DNA from: Scalesia atractyloides
Lineage: Eukaryota > Streptophyta > Magnoliopsida > Asterales > Asteraceae
Assembly (NCBI GenBank): GCA_947069175.1
Contig: CAMTDV010000017.1
Span: 54,321,137 to 54,385,136, forward strand
Length of the DNA: 64,000 nt
Reading direction: 5' to 3'
Part shown: positions 1 through 11,700 of the stretch, piece after piece
How positions within the stretch are numbered: the first letter of the stretch is position 1
Layout: each line of letters begins with the position of its first letter
The notes under the pieces: model-generated
Seen by the model: only the letters and a program-made list of their open reading frames with translations
The model's database searches: none
What the model was told of the DNA's origin: nothing
Program-made: the position numbers and the translations under genes

Positions 1-1667
1 CAAGAGCTCTCCATACCCGAAACCCTTTGTTTTCTAAGTAAGATTCAACCCGTTTTCAACTACAACAACATTCAACAACGATTTACAACGATTTTCCACA
101 AGGCCTTGCCTTCGTTTTCATCAAATTTCTTCTGTTTATGAAAATCTTCATCTTTTTCCATAAAAACTTTTGTTTTTACTCAGCTCTATACTAGACCTGA
201 GCAAAAACCTTTTAAAGCATTGATTTTTACACAATATTCAGACTAATGACGTCTGTTTCGTTCACTTTTGAGTGGAAAGAGGCGTTGTCAAGCAAGATCT
301 TAGATCCGGAAGCACAAGGACGAAATCGTCACTTTACACAAGCTGGACTAACCCGTACGAACCATCAAGTTCGCCCGGATTAGCCCGAGTTTATGTAAAA
401 TGGCTAAACTCGCTCCAAAAGACCTCTCCAGCCTAAGTTTTACTTAGTGGCTTAAGGTTGGAGGAATGAACACTCGATTTCCTCAGCAAACGACGCAAAA
501 ATGAATGATTTGGATGCCAAAACCATCAAGTTCGCTCGGAATATACCAAGTTCGCTCGAACCAGGTTGGTGACTAAGTTCGCCCGAACTTAGTCTCCCAC
601 ATCAAATCTGCAAAAATGGCACAAGTTCTCCCGAACTCTATCCAATTCTCAAGAGAATTAGACAAGTTCGCCCGAACTTGTCTTCCCAGTTAGCAAACCT
701 TACAAGTTTGCCCGAACTTGTATAATTTCCTTGGAAATTAGACAAGTTCACATCTCAACAGGTTTACACAAGTTCGCCCGAACTTGTATGGAAACATACA
801 AGTTCGCCCGAACTTGACCTCTGCCCAATCCAAACTTACCGTTTCAGCAATTCGGAAGACTGATGCACTTCTGTTCGCTTACAGGCTAATCCGGCGCTCT
901 CCTCAACTCAACTCGGATCCCTCCTCTCTACCGAAACGCACCCACAGTGAGTATACTTGAACCCTTTTACGGTTAAACGCACTTTTGGGTGTCACATATG
1001 TTCTTATATCAAATCACATCACACAAATCTCAAATGCTTATTCACAACCAGCTGTTACATGATTATACGTGAAATCTGCTAAACTGTATGTATTGCATGA
1101 TTGCTTGTACGCCACCCTTAACTGATAGTATACTAGAGGATGACCGGCCACCCGGAGGCCCGGGGTTGTTAAGGCTCGCATTTTTATTTCGCATTTATTT
1201 TCTCTTTAGGATGTGAACGCTTGTTCACATGCCTCGATCAATCGCGGTTTGTTGGTTTGCATGAATCTAAGTAGTTACATCATTCACATCTATTACGTAT
1301 ATCATGCGGTTTATGCTAAATGCTTTTATATCTATTATGTACGCAAACCTGTATGCTCACCTTTACTTAATTGTATTGACGTTTTATTTTAACATATGTG
1401 GCAGGTTGAGGACTTTTGCTATGGATACTTAGTTTTAGGTTTTGTTTAAAAAATCATGTAATAAATCTAGGGAAGATCGGATCGGATTTTTATGTTTAAG
1501 AGATTATCTTGGTTTGTAATGATTAATTGAAGATTGGATGAGTTTGATAGTATGGGGTATTAAATGTTGATTATTGTCTTTAAAATGATCGTTATGGAAT
1601 CTCTTGATCAATCTGATTCGCCTAGTGCCACCAACCCAATGTTTCCGCCATCAGTTGGGGTGTCACA
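1..1667 (+). repeat. Right end of an unclassified LTR (L0) inserted in Copia A
   Basis: The stretch ends in GGGGTGTCACA, the same style of 3' LTR terminus seen in the chromoviruses here. Immediately after it, sequence homologous to the post-pol spacer of Copia B begins (compare 1668 onward with about 26606 onward). I infer a plus-oriented LTR, solo or the 3' LTR of an element to the left, inserted in Copia A. Its left end and target-site duplication lie outside the window. There is no credible coding sequence. It carries a palindrome array at about 360-816 and a GC-rich patch near 1143-1170. The family is unknown to me. Confidence 0.6.
360..816. repeat. Palindrome array AAGTTCG-NN-CGAACTT within L0
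   Basis: Near-perfect copies lie at 573-592, 661-682, 701-720, 768-787 and 799-816, with degenerate or half copies near 366, 527, 550, 619 and 742. The core is two 7-bp inverted arms around a variable dinucleotide, here CC. The arms extend to 9-10 bp in several copies, and the extra arm bases differ between copies yet remain complementary. The same motif family is found in the copia elements. Confidence 0.85.
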
Positions 1668-2098
1668 AACTTGAACTCCACAAACAAATCGGTTAACCAA
1701 GGTCATTAGCTTGGACTTGGTGAACTGAGTGGATTGTTTAAAACTGGCAAAATTGAAAAGTTCAGGGTCTAAATTGAAAATTTTGAAAAAAATTTGGTTT
1801 TGATTTAATCAACTTCGCTTGGACTTGTTATCAAGTTCGACCGGACTTGTAAGTGCTTAGAAGGTATTATCAGTTCACAAGTTCGACCGAACTTATACTG
1901 ATCTTAAATGGTTGGTGTTACAAGTTCGCCCGAACTTGTTAGCTATAGATAAAAGACAAGTTCGCCGGACTTCATAACTAATTCCTTGTATCACTGAGCT
2001 AACTTGAGGCGATTTGAAGAGATTTTAAAATTGACAAATTTACATCGAATTGCTGCCGAAATTGATACTGATTTGTGGTGATTTACACACTACTTATC
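1668..2098 (+). other. Copia A post-pol spacer and ORF2 5' untranslated region
   Basis: This aligns with 26606-27057 of Copia B, with shared blocks such as AATCGGTTAACCAAGGTCAT. It is non-coding. Palindromes of the AAGTTCG-NN-CGAACTT family occur at about 1832-1849, 1879-1892, 1921-1938 and 1957-1974. Confidence 0.7.
1921..1974 (+). promoter_or_regulatory. Putative internal promoter of Copia A ORF2
   Basis: A perfect palindrome (1921-1938) is followed by TATAGATAAAA (1944-1954) and a second, slightly decayed palindrome (1957-1974). Copia B has the same order at 26885-26937. The TATA-to-ATG distance is 155 bp here and 150 bp in B. The TATA box is weaker than in B. Promoter function is inferred. 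Confidence 0.5.
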
Positions 2099-2112
2099 AT
2101 GGCTATGGTAAG
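2099..2112 (+). pseudogene. Copia A ORF2 exon 1 remnant with splice-donor-like GTAAGA
   Basis: ATGGCTATG (2099-2107) is followed directly by GTAAGA, a good plant 5' splice site. It corresponds to the Copia B exon 1 at 27058-27072, which ends at AG|GTATAA. In Copia A the remainder of the intron and the N-terminal part of ORF2 are deleted, so the donor has no known acceptor. Confidence 0.45.
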
Positions 2113-2257
2113 AGATTCGAGATTGTACCGAGATTTGAATGTTTTTGAACAAGTGTAGATCTGAATTGAACTTTTGGACATGATTTAGGTTGTTATAGAT
2201 CGAACTGGACCATAAAATCAATTAATCAAACCTAATCGACCATAAACATGGCTTTAA

Positions 2258-3460
2258 TTTGAACCAGAATGGCATGAAGGTGATAGAGGTTATCTGAAGG
2301 CCTTGATTGAAAGTTTACAAGATGCTAACGAACGATTGCAAAAAGAGATAGCCGAATTACGATCTGAACGTGACTTGAATGATAGAAGATTCAACAGATT
2401 GCAGAAAGTATTGTCGAATAGCTTGGGTATTATTTTTACTGCTAAGTATGCCAGATTAGATCTTCAAGAAGCAAAAGAAAAAGCAGAAAAGGAGTTATCA
2501 GAACAGGGGATGGGTAAACATGTTGTTGAAAGTATGCCCGAGATTACAGAGCCTATAGTCGAGTCTATGAAAGCTTCTAAGTTTGTTATTGTACCAGAGA
2601 CAGAGACTGAACAGAAAGACGATGAAGAAGCTGAAGATAAAGATGATGATGAACTTGTTGATGATACCAAAGACGACTCTGAAAACGATGATGGTAATAA
2701 TGATGATCAGGAAGGAGTTGGTCTGAAGGTTGTGGATGCTAAAGTTGCTGATGATTTTGATTTCTCTTCATTACTAAATGATGATGCGAACAGAATGGAA
2801 GATCAAACTCAAGGGGAGTAGAAAGAGCAGATAGGGCAAACAGACGTTGATATGACAGATGTGATTACTGCAAATCTTGTTGCTGCTATACCAACTAAAC
2901 CAATGATTCTGATGTCAGAACACAATGTTGAGGAACGCGGGTTTGTTCACAACTACTTAAAGGAAGATCTAGCAAAGTTACTTAATGTTGATGCAGAATC
3001 ATTTGACTTTGATTTCGAAGAAGATGTGGTAAACATAGATATGTTTGAACCGAATGAATATTGTTACAAACGTAGATCTGATTCTGATGATTATAACAAG
3101 GTTATCATTGAAGATTGGTCGTCAGATGAAGAAAAGGACGAAGCTGAAAAGTATGTTGGTGCAAATACAGATAGTTTTCCGACATTTGAAGAAATGTATG
3201 AGCAGCTGAATGAAGATCTACTGAACGATAAGATTGCTGAGTCTGCACGAGAAGGAAAGCTTCCAAAACCAATGACAAAGGAAGAGATTACTCAAGCAAA
3301 GAAGTCCTGGTTCAAAGAGATGCCGAGAGAAAGAAAGTTTCGAAGAACATTAGCATTCTTTACCAGAGATGCCGACGTATCATTGGGAGATATACTTAGC
3401 TGGGGTTGGTTTAAAGAATTGAATGTTTATGCCATCAAAGGGAATTAGGGGTTCAATACT
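2258..3460 (+). pseudogene. Copia A ORF2 fragment: coiled coil, acidic segment, start of conserved C-terminal domain
   Basis: One reading frame runs from about 2258, without an obvious ATG, to 2819, where it meets an in-frame TAG. It then continues in the same frame to a stop at 3446. The first part has heptad-like Leu/Ile spacing (IESLQDANERLQKEIAEL), which suggests a coiled coil. Around 2600-2780 it is rich in Asp and Glu. From about 2900 it matches Copia B 30254-30787, with shared blocks WFKEMPRERKF and LGDILSWGWFKELNVYAIK. A 1-nt frameshift near 3430 separates it from the next segment. The function is unknown. Roughly 2.3 kb of N-terminal coding sequence present in Copia B is missing. Confidence 0.7.
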
Positions 3461-4001
3461 TCAAATATTTGGCAGATTTCAAAAAACTTCCATACTGGGA
3501 TGTAGAGGGTTTGGTGCAGACAAGAAATGTTACTTATCACATGAAGTTTATTGATCAACTACTTTGGAAGATGATTAAATTTGAAGCGACGCAAGGTTTT
3601 AAGTATTGGAAGCCATTCATTCCAAAGCGTCGAATCAAAACAGATAAGAAGACTGGTGTAAAGGATATAACGTTGATTTTGAAGCATCCAATAGCAATGA
3701 GAAACATGCCCCTGATGCCGATTGAACAAGATTTCTATTCTTTGTTTAAGCGGTGGCAAGTTGATCCTACTACAAGCGAAGCAGTGATAGTGCTGAGGTT
3801 TGAAGATCATTTGGATATCACTAAAGAAAAGGTTGAAATGTTTGGGACAGAAGGATTGAGAGGGTTATGGAGGACGATTCGAATTCTTGACCCGATGTGG
3901 CTAGTGAATGCTCAAAGGAGGATATTAAATGTTTATTCTTCAGTAAGATATGCTATGAAGAGCATGAGAAAGAACAAGCGATGCGGTATCAAAGGTTTGT
4001 G
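3461..4001 (+). pseudogene. Copia A ORF2 conserved C-terminal domain, interrupted by G1
   Basis: The segment matches Copia B 30788-31312, with shared blocks LPYWD, NVTYQMK-like, MRNMPLMPIEQ and WRTIRILDPMWLVN. The frame shifts again near 3950, shortly before the insertion site of G1. The sequence is Trp-, Lys- and Arg-rich and predicted globular by eye. I see no membrane segment and no signal peptide. I do not recognise the family. The reading resumes at 15408 beyond G1. Confidence 0.7.
3997..4001. repeat. Target-site duplication of G1 (TTGTG), left copy
   Basis: TTGTG at 3997-4001 is repeated exactly at 15403-15407 on the other side of G1. A perfect 5-bp duplication is as expected for an LTR retrotransposon integrase. 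Confidence 0.9.
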
Positions 4002-7000
4002 TGTAACACCCCAATCGCGTAAAAACAACAAACCGCGGTGGAAACATCGGGGAGTCACGTTAACAGATTGTTTCAACAACATGTGGTAATTAAAGTTATG
4101 TTTTATTGAATATTGAAATTCCATAGTTACATTGTCTTGGAAATTAAAACAAACTAAATAAGCTGTTGTCTTTCATGTTTTAAGGCACTAAGTCCACGTC
4201 TGATCCTAAGTGAGCATGCATCAACATCAAGCATTGTTCCCTGAAACATATGTGAAAATGAGTCAGCAAAAATATGTCGGCGAGTACATAGGTTTTGTGA
4301 GTGTGTCAAATTCATGGCCTTGAATATGTATTTGCAATACCTCGTCAGACTACTAGAGTCGTTAGTTGAAAACTTTGTTATCAAAAGGTATTTGGTATTG
4401 CAATAATAACTAACCAACTAAAACAAGTTAGTTATAGTTTATAAAAGACTTGTAGCCATGCATCTTGACCAAAACATTTGTTTTGTAAATTCGAGTACAT
4501 ATCGTCTTGAAGAAAGTTTGTATGGTTTATATCTATAATTGAAAATCGTTGCGTGTCATTGTTTGAAAACCTTTATTCCAAGTGATGCAAATAACGCGAC
4601 GAATGTAATATGATAAAAGCACTTATATATAGGAAGTACCAGCGACGTATCCACCGTGCTTTTATCACATTACACACATACCGTTATCTAACTCACCTAC
4701 CATAACCCGATCGTCCATTGTTTGTGTCATAAACCATTCGTTCATCGTCCATGTAAACAAATCGTCCTTGTTTTAATTGTGAAAATTTTGGTCATTTTGG
4801 TGAATACATTCAAACCTTTGTTGACTCGTCTATACCACCAAAGGGTATCTTTATATTGCAATAAAAAACCACCAAAGGGTTTGTTAAAGTAAACAGTTTC
4901 AGTCGTTCCCCAAATTTCCCCACAAACACCGGTGACCTTGGTAATGGGATTGTCAGTCCTGTGGTACCATAACTTACTACTGGTCGGCTTGGCCAAAGCT
5001 AATGAATGTTATTCATGTCATTTGTATAACGCACCAACAAGTTCGTTCACATTATTGAAATCATCTTGCTTGTATAAACCATAGCTTTTGTAATTTGAAA
5101 ACTTGAAAACAATTTAGCACATATGAATCACCCCAAAATATTTGAAAAAACATAAAAGAGGGGACTATGTACTCACTTGGGGTTGCAAAATAACTTTGAA
5201 TCAAAGATTAAACAAGCTCAAACGTCTGAGAAATCAAGTGTGTCCTAAAATCGGATAACTATGTAAATGTCGGGACTTTAATCGGCGGATCGGATAGAAT
5301 GAGGTCTTGTAAACCAAATGAGTATTGGAACACATATGAAATGGTTTAACAAAGTTAACATTCTGATTTGGAAAGATTCCTAAGTGCTTTTGACCCATTA
5401 TGATTCGTTAAGGTAGTTTACGCGCTTTAACGGATCATTTACGTAAAATACGTGTTCGGATGGTTAGATATGTGTTATGATAAGTCTTATATGCCAAAAT
5501 AAGTTTAGTAACGTTATAACATCAGTGTCTATGGCAAAACATTGGTTACATAGGCTTAAAATTGTTTTATGCGCAAAAAGGACATATTGTTCATTTATAA
5601 AGGCATAACTAGCGACTTAACATCATACTAACCAAACGACGCGACCATAAGGTATAACCTCAGAGGGTTATTCCCTATACAACTATGGTCACATATATGT
5701 GTTTGGTCGGATCCTAAGATCGACCAAACGGGTCGGATTTGAAAGTCAAAGCGGTGGTCAAGACCGCTCGACTTACGACCCTAAACAAGCGCTAAACTAA
5801 AAGTGACGAGTTAGACATGTCGAACATGTCTAATTAAGTTTATAAAACTGATTTGGTATCAAAACAAGGTGTTTTGATACTAGAAAATAGTTCCCTCGTA
5901 TAATGCCGCATTTTGCGCATTATTGACCGAAACTTTCACTCGTCACTACAACTAGTAAACGTGGTAATCAGTAGGCATGATCGCTAAGGACCATAACCAT
6001 CGTGATTACGATCACGTTGCAAAGTTCAATTGAACTTTGTTCTGACCAATTAATGGTCACAGCCGAAAGTCAAACACTGTTTGACTTTTAGCTTGAAATA
6101 GCCAAAAGCAATGAAAAAGACTAAGGATGAGATCTTACTTGTGTTTAGGAACACCCAAGATCTTAAAGAACTTAGTAGGAGGCCTCCAAAAGGATGGAAG
6201 CAAGCTCCAAGAGTATGGGAGGAAGAAGATGTAAATGAGCAAAAAGAAATGGTGAAGATCAAGCCTATTTATACTAATCTTGGAGCTCTCGAATCATGCC
6301 AAGTGTTGATCCAGGTGTTAAGGCATGGATTAGTGTCCCTCTAGGTGTCTAATGCAGGTTAAAGGTGGCATAGATTGCAACTTGGTGGCCAAGGAAGTTA
6401 ACAAGAAGCTGCCACCTTGATTTTAAAAAGGTTCTAAGCTGGGGACCCCTTACGGCCCGTATGGGGTTTTGCCTTACGGCTCGTAAGGCCCTTGCAGGGG
6501 CAGAAGTTTAAAAAATTGGTAGAAATGACCCCTGAACTTGTTTTCATCGCGTTTTTGCACTTTTAACACCCGTTAACCCCATTTTTAAGCTCCATAAGGA
6601 TGAATAAACATAGGGAACTTGAAATATGTTCAAAAATGTCCCGGGTGTTGGTTCCTTCGGTCGTACGGTTGCGGTTTTTGGTTAATTACGACGGGAATCG
6701 TAACGATTGCTCAAATGACCGTAAACGCGTAACCAATGATATTTTTTCATTCCAATCATTAAAATTCTAGATTTTAATGATTAAAATTTTTTTTTGGATG
6801 TGCGTACATGTTCCGGATAACGATATACGCGAATCGGCATAGTTTCGCAAAATTTGCAAAATAGCCCCTGAAGTTGCAAAAGCATGATTTTGCCATACCG
6901 AAGCCCTCAAAACTTATTTCTAAGTTATGTAAAGGGTATTAAGGTATGTTTAGCATATGTCATTGTTCCGGAGTGTACGTTACGTTAAACTTATTACGTT

Positions 7001-7178
7001 TGCGTAATAGTTTTCTATTTCACTTCTAGAAGTTGTTTAAGAGTTCGGAATCGTGCAAGAATTGAATACGTGCAAGTGTCATGATAAAAATACAAATCTC
7101 ATAAATAAAACACAAAAATTTCATTGAGTGATAATTTGTTCGGAATCGTTATACGATTAAATTACCACAAATGTCACA
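4002..7178 (-). repeat. G1 3' LTR
   Basis: This 3,177-bp copy is collinear with 12256-15402 (3,147 bp). On the plus strand it starts TGTAACACCCC and ends AATGTCACA. It contains a TATA module (4621-4659) and an inverted-repeat motif near 6449-6490. Open frames on either strand here, for example 6111-6344, are repeated only because the LTR is duplicated, and they have no coding signature. Confidence 0.92.
4621..4659 (-). promoter_or_regulatory. TATA module of G1 3' LTR
   Basis: On the minus strand CTATATATAAG is preceded by a block conserved in the G1, G3 and G4 LTRs (plus-strand core GGAAGTACCAG followed by CGTATCCAC). I take it as the core Pol II promoter of the LTR. The conserved block lies just upstream of the TATA box in element orientation. 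Confidence 0.6.
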
Positions 7179-7211
7179 GTCTCCGCTACTTTTGGAAATT
7201 CGTCCCGAAAT
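7179..7211 (-). other. G1 polypurine tract and adjacent inverted repeat
   Basis: The minus strand reads AAAAGTAGCGGAGAC directly before the 3' LTR. One C interrupts the purines (other copies here read AAAAGTAGGGGAGAC). Beside it lies a decayed copy of the AAATTTCG-NNN-CGAAATTT inverted repeat. Confidence 0.75.
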
Positions 7212-8708
7212 TTAATTAGAGGAAACTTGTGGAAACAAATGCGGATATTTCGATTTCATTTGATCCTCTGGTTCCCACGTAAACTCTGGGCCACGTTTGG
7301 ATTCCCAACGAACTTTGACTATTGGAATTCGTCTGCTCTTGAGTTTCTTGACTTCACGGTCCAATATCTCCACAGGTTTCTCGACAAAGTGCATTGTGAC
7401 ATCTACGCGAATTTCATCGAGGGGAATGTGAAGATTTGTGTCGGCTAAACACTTCTTTAGATTGGACACGTGGAATGTTGGGTGAACGTTCCCAAGTTTA
7501 GGAGGTAGCTCAAGTCGGTAGGCCACCTTTCCGATTCTTTCAACTATCTTGAATGGTCCAACGTATCATGGTGCAAGTTTTCCTTTCTTTCCAAATCTGA
7601 ACACTCCTTTCCAAGGGGATACCTTGAGTAGGACATGATCACTGACTTGGAATTCCAAGGGCTTGCGTCGTTTGTCCGCATAACTCTTTTGACGGCTCCG
7701 AGCTGTCAGAAGGTTATCATGTATTTTCTTGACTTTGTCTGTTGTGTCATGAATAAGTTCAGGCCCAGTAAACCGAGACTCTCCAACTTCATTCCAACAG
7801 ACAGGTGAACATTTTTGACCGTATAAAGCTTCAAAAGGCGCCATGTTAATGCTGGCGTGATAACTATTGTTGTAGGAGAATTCGATCAACAGCAGATGTG
7901 AATCCCAACTACCACCAAAGTCGATTACACACGCTCTACATATCCTCCAACGTTTGAATTGTTCTCTTGGTTTGTCCATCCGTTTGAGGATGATAAGCAG
8001 TGCTTAGATTTAGTTTGGTTCCCATAGCAGTTTGCATGGTCTTCCAAAAGTGAGATGAGAACCGAGCATCTCTGTCAGATATAATGTCCAAAGGAACACC
8101 ATGACGAGATACAATCTCATCGACATAGATCTTAGCGAGTTTGTCAGTAGAGTAATCCTCACGAGTTGCCAAAAAGTGTGCAGACTTTGTTAGACGATCA
8201 ATCATTACCCAAAGTGCATCATGACCTCTAGATGTACGCGGTAGTTTTGTGATGAGATCCATCGCAATGTTCTCCCACTTCCATACTGGAATTTCTGGTT
8301 GTTCTAGCAATCCAGATGGGTGTTGGTGTTCAGCCTTGACTTTAAGGCAAGTTATTTTGATACATACAAGGCAATATCTTTCTTCATACCCGGCCACCAA
8401 TACTGGGTACGAAGATCCTTGTACATTTTGTCTGCACCAGGATGGATTGAATAACGAGACTTATGAGCTTCCTCCATCAATAAGGTGCGGAGGTTGTATT
8501 GATTTGGAACCCAAAAATGGTTCAAATAATAGAGTAATCCATTGTCTCTCGTTTCGAGTTGAAGCTCAAGTTGATGTGGTAATTCACTACCCATCACGCC
8601 TTGTGTAGCACAAGTACGTGGAGCTTGAAGGAGACGTGCCTGGATATCAGATTGAATTCGAACACAATGAAGCTTGACACATCCCTTACGACTAAGCGCA
8701 TCAGCCAC
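7212..8708 (-). pseudogene. G1 integrase with C-terminal chromodomain (broken)
   Basis: The minus strand encodes the YWWPGMKKDIA region before the integrase core, then the core with Asp in AMDLITKLP and Asp in SDRDARF. The third catalytic residue appears lost: the motif reads DGQTKRT where G4 has DGQSERT, so Glu is replaced by Lys (AAG near 7980). The protein ends with VRWESKRGPEFTWEPEDQMK and KYPHLF, a Tekay-type chromodomain tail that is thought to direct integration to heterochromatin. Several frameshifts split it, near 7570, 7950 and 8380. Confidence 0.85.
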
Positions 8709-8714
8709 GTCATT

Positions 8715-9993
8715 CGCCTTACCAGGATGGTAGCGAATCTCGCAATCGTAGTCGTTTAAAAGTTCGACCCAGCGTCGTTGTCTTATGTTCAGCTCCTTTT
8801 GATTGAATATATGCTGGAGACTTTTATGGTCCGTGAAAACCAGTCATTTCGTACCATAAAGGTAGTGTCTCCAAATTTTGAGAGCAAAAACTACAGCACC
8901 TAACTCAAGATATGAGTCGTGTAGTTCTTCTCGTGGACTTTCAATTGTCTTGACGCATAGGCTATGACTTTATCTCGTTGCATAAGAACACAACCAAGGC
9001 CTAGGTTAGATGCGTCACAATAAACAACAAAATCATCGTTGCCATCGGGTAAGGATAGAATAGGAGCATCGCAGTGATTTTGTTTCAGAGTTTGGAAGGC
9101 TTCCTCTTGTTTGGGTCTCCACTCAAAAGGCTTATTCTTTTGAGTAAAAGTAGTGAGGGGAACTGCGATTTTTGAGAAGTTCAATGAATCGACGGTAATA
9201 TCCAGCAAGACCAAGAAATGAGCGAACTTCTGTGGGAGTAGTGGGTGTGTTCCAATCCTTAACGCAATGATTTTGGAAGGATCCACATGTATACCTTGCT
9301 CGTTGACTATGTGTCCCAAGAATTGAACTTCTTTTAGCCAAAACTCACACTTGGAGAATTTGGCATAAAGTTGTTCTTTCTTTAGTAGTTCCATAGTTAA
9401 TCGAAGGTGTTGTTCGTGTTCGGCTCGAGACTTGGAATAAATAAGAATGTCGTCGATGAAAACAATGATGAACTTGTCCAAATAAGGTTTACAAACCCGA
9501 TTCATCAAGTCCATGAAAACAGCTGGATCATTTCTCAAACCGAAAGGCATGACAGTAAACTCGTAATGACCATATCGAGTGTGAAAAGCAGTCTTGGGAA
9601 TATCTTCTTCGAGGACACGAAGTTAATGATACCCAAAACGCAGATCAATCTTTGAAAAGCAAATAGAACCTTGTAGCTGATCAAAGAGATTATCAATGAG
9701 AGGTAGGGGATATTGATTTTTGATCATGAGTTTGTTGAGCTCACGATAGTCGATACACATTTTGAAAGATACGTCCTTCTTTTTCACAAATAGGACAGGA
9801 GCGCCCCAAGGTGAATAGCTTGGACGAATGAATCCTTTATCAGATAGTTCTTGAAGCTGTTTTGATAACTCTTGCATCTCAGATGGTGCAAGACGGTAAG
9901 GAGATTTAACAATAGGTTGGCACCAGGTACTAGATCAATGCGGAACTCGACTTGACGTACAGGAGGTAAACCAGGTAATTCTTCAGGGAACAC
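8715..9993 (-). pseudogene. G1 reverse transcriptase and RNase H (broken)
   Basis: Reverse transcriptase blocks run in order: GFIRPSYSPWGAPVLFVKKKD, CIDYRELNKL, the FSKIDL block, MPFGL and the catalytic IVFIDDILIYS. Then follow FLGHIVNEQGIHVDP and RSFLGLAGYYRRFI of the connection region and the RNase H block VVYCDASNLGLGCVLMQ. Frameshifts near 9890, 9280 and 8930 and an in-frame stop near 9623 break it. Here, as in G4 and G5, the gypsy catalytic box reads FIDD. Confidence 0.88.
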
Positions 9994-9999
9994 CTCAGG

Positions 10000-11700
10000 A
10001 TAATCACGAACAATGGGGATATCCTGAACAGTTTTGCTTTTGCCTTTCTCCTCTACGATATGTGCCAGGAAGGCAACATAGTTCTTTCATAGGTATTTTC
10101 GGGCCTGGTTACAGGTCATGCGTTTAAGATTACTAGCGGGTTTCTCTCCCTGAACTTCTAAGATTTCACCAGAGGGAAGAGGTATTCGAAATATCTTGTC
10201 AAAACAAATAACTTCGGCATGATGCTTGGTTAGCCAATCCATTCCTATGATGACGTCGAAGCTCCCGAGTTGCATTGGTGTGAGGTTAATGGAGAAAAGG
10301 TGGTTATTGAGGTTCAATTAGCAATCATGAATAACAGAATCTAGTTTAAGAGGTTCGCCACTTGCTATTTCGACTGTCAAGGGCTTTCCTAGTTTAGTTC
10401 TTGGCATTGAAAGTAATGGTTCAAAGGCTAAGGACACGAAACTCCTATCGGCACCTGAATCGAAAAGAACAGAAGCAGGATGATTGTTCACAAGGAACGT
10501 ACCATTAACGACTTCGTTATCAGCACGGGCCTTGTTGGCGTTAATGTTGAATGCTCGTCCACGAGCTTGATTGGCATTGGCTAATTTCGGGCAATTGTTC
10601 TTGTAGTGGCCCATCTCGCCGCAGTTAAAACATGACCCAGGTGGAAAGTGAGGTCGAACGAGATTTTCTTGGGGTTGGACAAGGTTCTGTGCAGCTTGGT
10701 TTGTAACAGATCGACAAACGTTGGCCAAGTGATCAAATCTTCCCCAAGTGGTACATTGATGACATGGTTGATGAACTTGGTGGTGACCGTTGCACCGATT
10801 GCACAATGGTACAATACTAGCATATGGCTTCCTCAAGGGCGGTTGAGCTGCTTGGTTTTGAGGAGCTTGATTGGGTTGAGCGACTGGCGCAGGTTGTGTA
10901 GTAACAGTAAAGTTCTGAGAAGCCTTACGCTTCTTTGATCGTTTAGAAGGCTCAGCTTTGTTTCCCTTTTGTTTCTCTTGAGTGGTTTTGGTGGATGATT
11001 TCTTATCGCCTTTGCGATGAAGGTTACCCTTTTTGACCTGAGACTCGGTCAAAGTTGCAGCTAGCTTAATGGCCTGTTGGACAGTGGTTGGGTTATTTTC
11101 GGTAACAATGTCCTAAACAGGATCAGGCAAAACATCGATATACTTCTCGATCACCTTATCCAAAAGCGTCACCATCGAAGGACAAAGTAAACTCAACTCC
11201 TCGTATCGGTCAGTATATGCACGATGTTCACCACTATCATGTTTGAGATCATGGAATTCGTTTTCTAACGCCCTCTGCTCATGACGAGGACAAAATTCCT
11301 TCATCATTAGAGCCCTAATATCTTCCCACGTTTGAGCTAAGGCTACATTAGCACCTCTGTCTCTCATAATACCATTCCACCATGTAAGAGCTCTCTTTTT
11401 GAATATGCTCGACGCAAACTCAACTTTTCGCTCATTCGGGCATTGCACATGATGAAAAGTACTTTCGAGGCTCTCGAACCATTGTAAAAGCCCAGTGGCT
11501 CCCTCAGACCCAGAAAACGATAGTGGTTTAGCCGAACAAAATTGTTTATAGTTGCACGGAGCTAGTGCATTGTTATTGTTATTGTTGTTGTTGTTCGCTT
11601 GATTAAGTTAGCTCACAAGATTTGGGAGTACAACAACTATTTGCTGAGCGATAATGGCTGCCATTTCGGCACTTTGAGTTGTATCACGTCTAGAAGGCAT
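10000..11700 (-). pseudogene. G1 gag and aspartic protease (broken)
   Basis: The ATG at 11698-11700 opens a short N-terminus (MPSRRDTTQS) that meets an in-frame TAA at 11608-11610 after 30 residues. The capsid block includes ALTWWNG and MMKEFCPRHE. A Cys/His knuckle reads CFNCGEMGHYKNNC (CX2CX4HX4C, intact, about 10588-10632). The protease active site is LFDSGADRSF near 10450, followed by LGSFDVIIGMDWL. Stops near 11110 and 10318 and an N-terminal stop disable it. The gag-protease part keeps one frame from 11448 to 10087 apart from these stops. Confidence 0.85.

Noticed and set aside
4154..4417. Minus-strand frame in the G1 LTR, similar to 12426-12671
   Set aside because: An LTR duplicate near the terminus with no protein features.
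6111..6344. Plus-strand open frame in the G1 LTR, repeated at 14335-14586
   Set aside because: It lies in both LTR copies, so the repetition is not independent evidence. It is short, has no recognisable motif and is antisense to the element.
8249..8608. Plus-strand frames opposite the G1 pol (also 9407-9655, 48544-48900 and similar)
   Set aside because: They are mirror frames of well supported minus-strand pol and gag.
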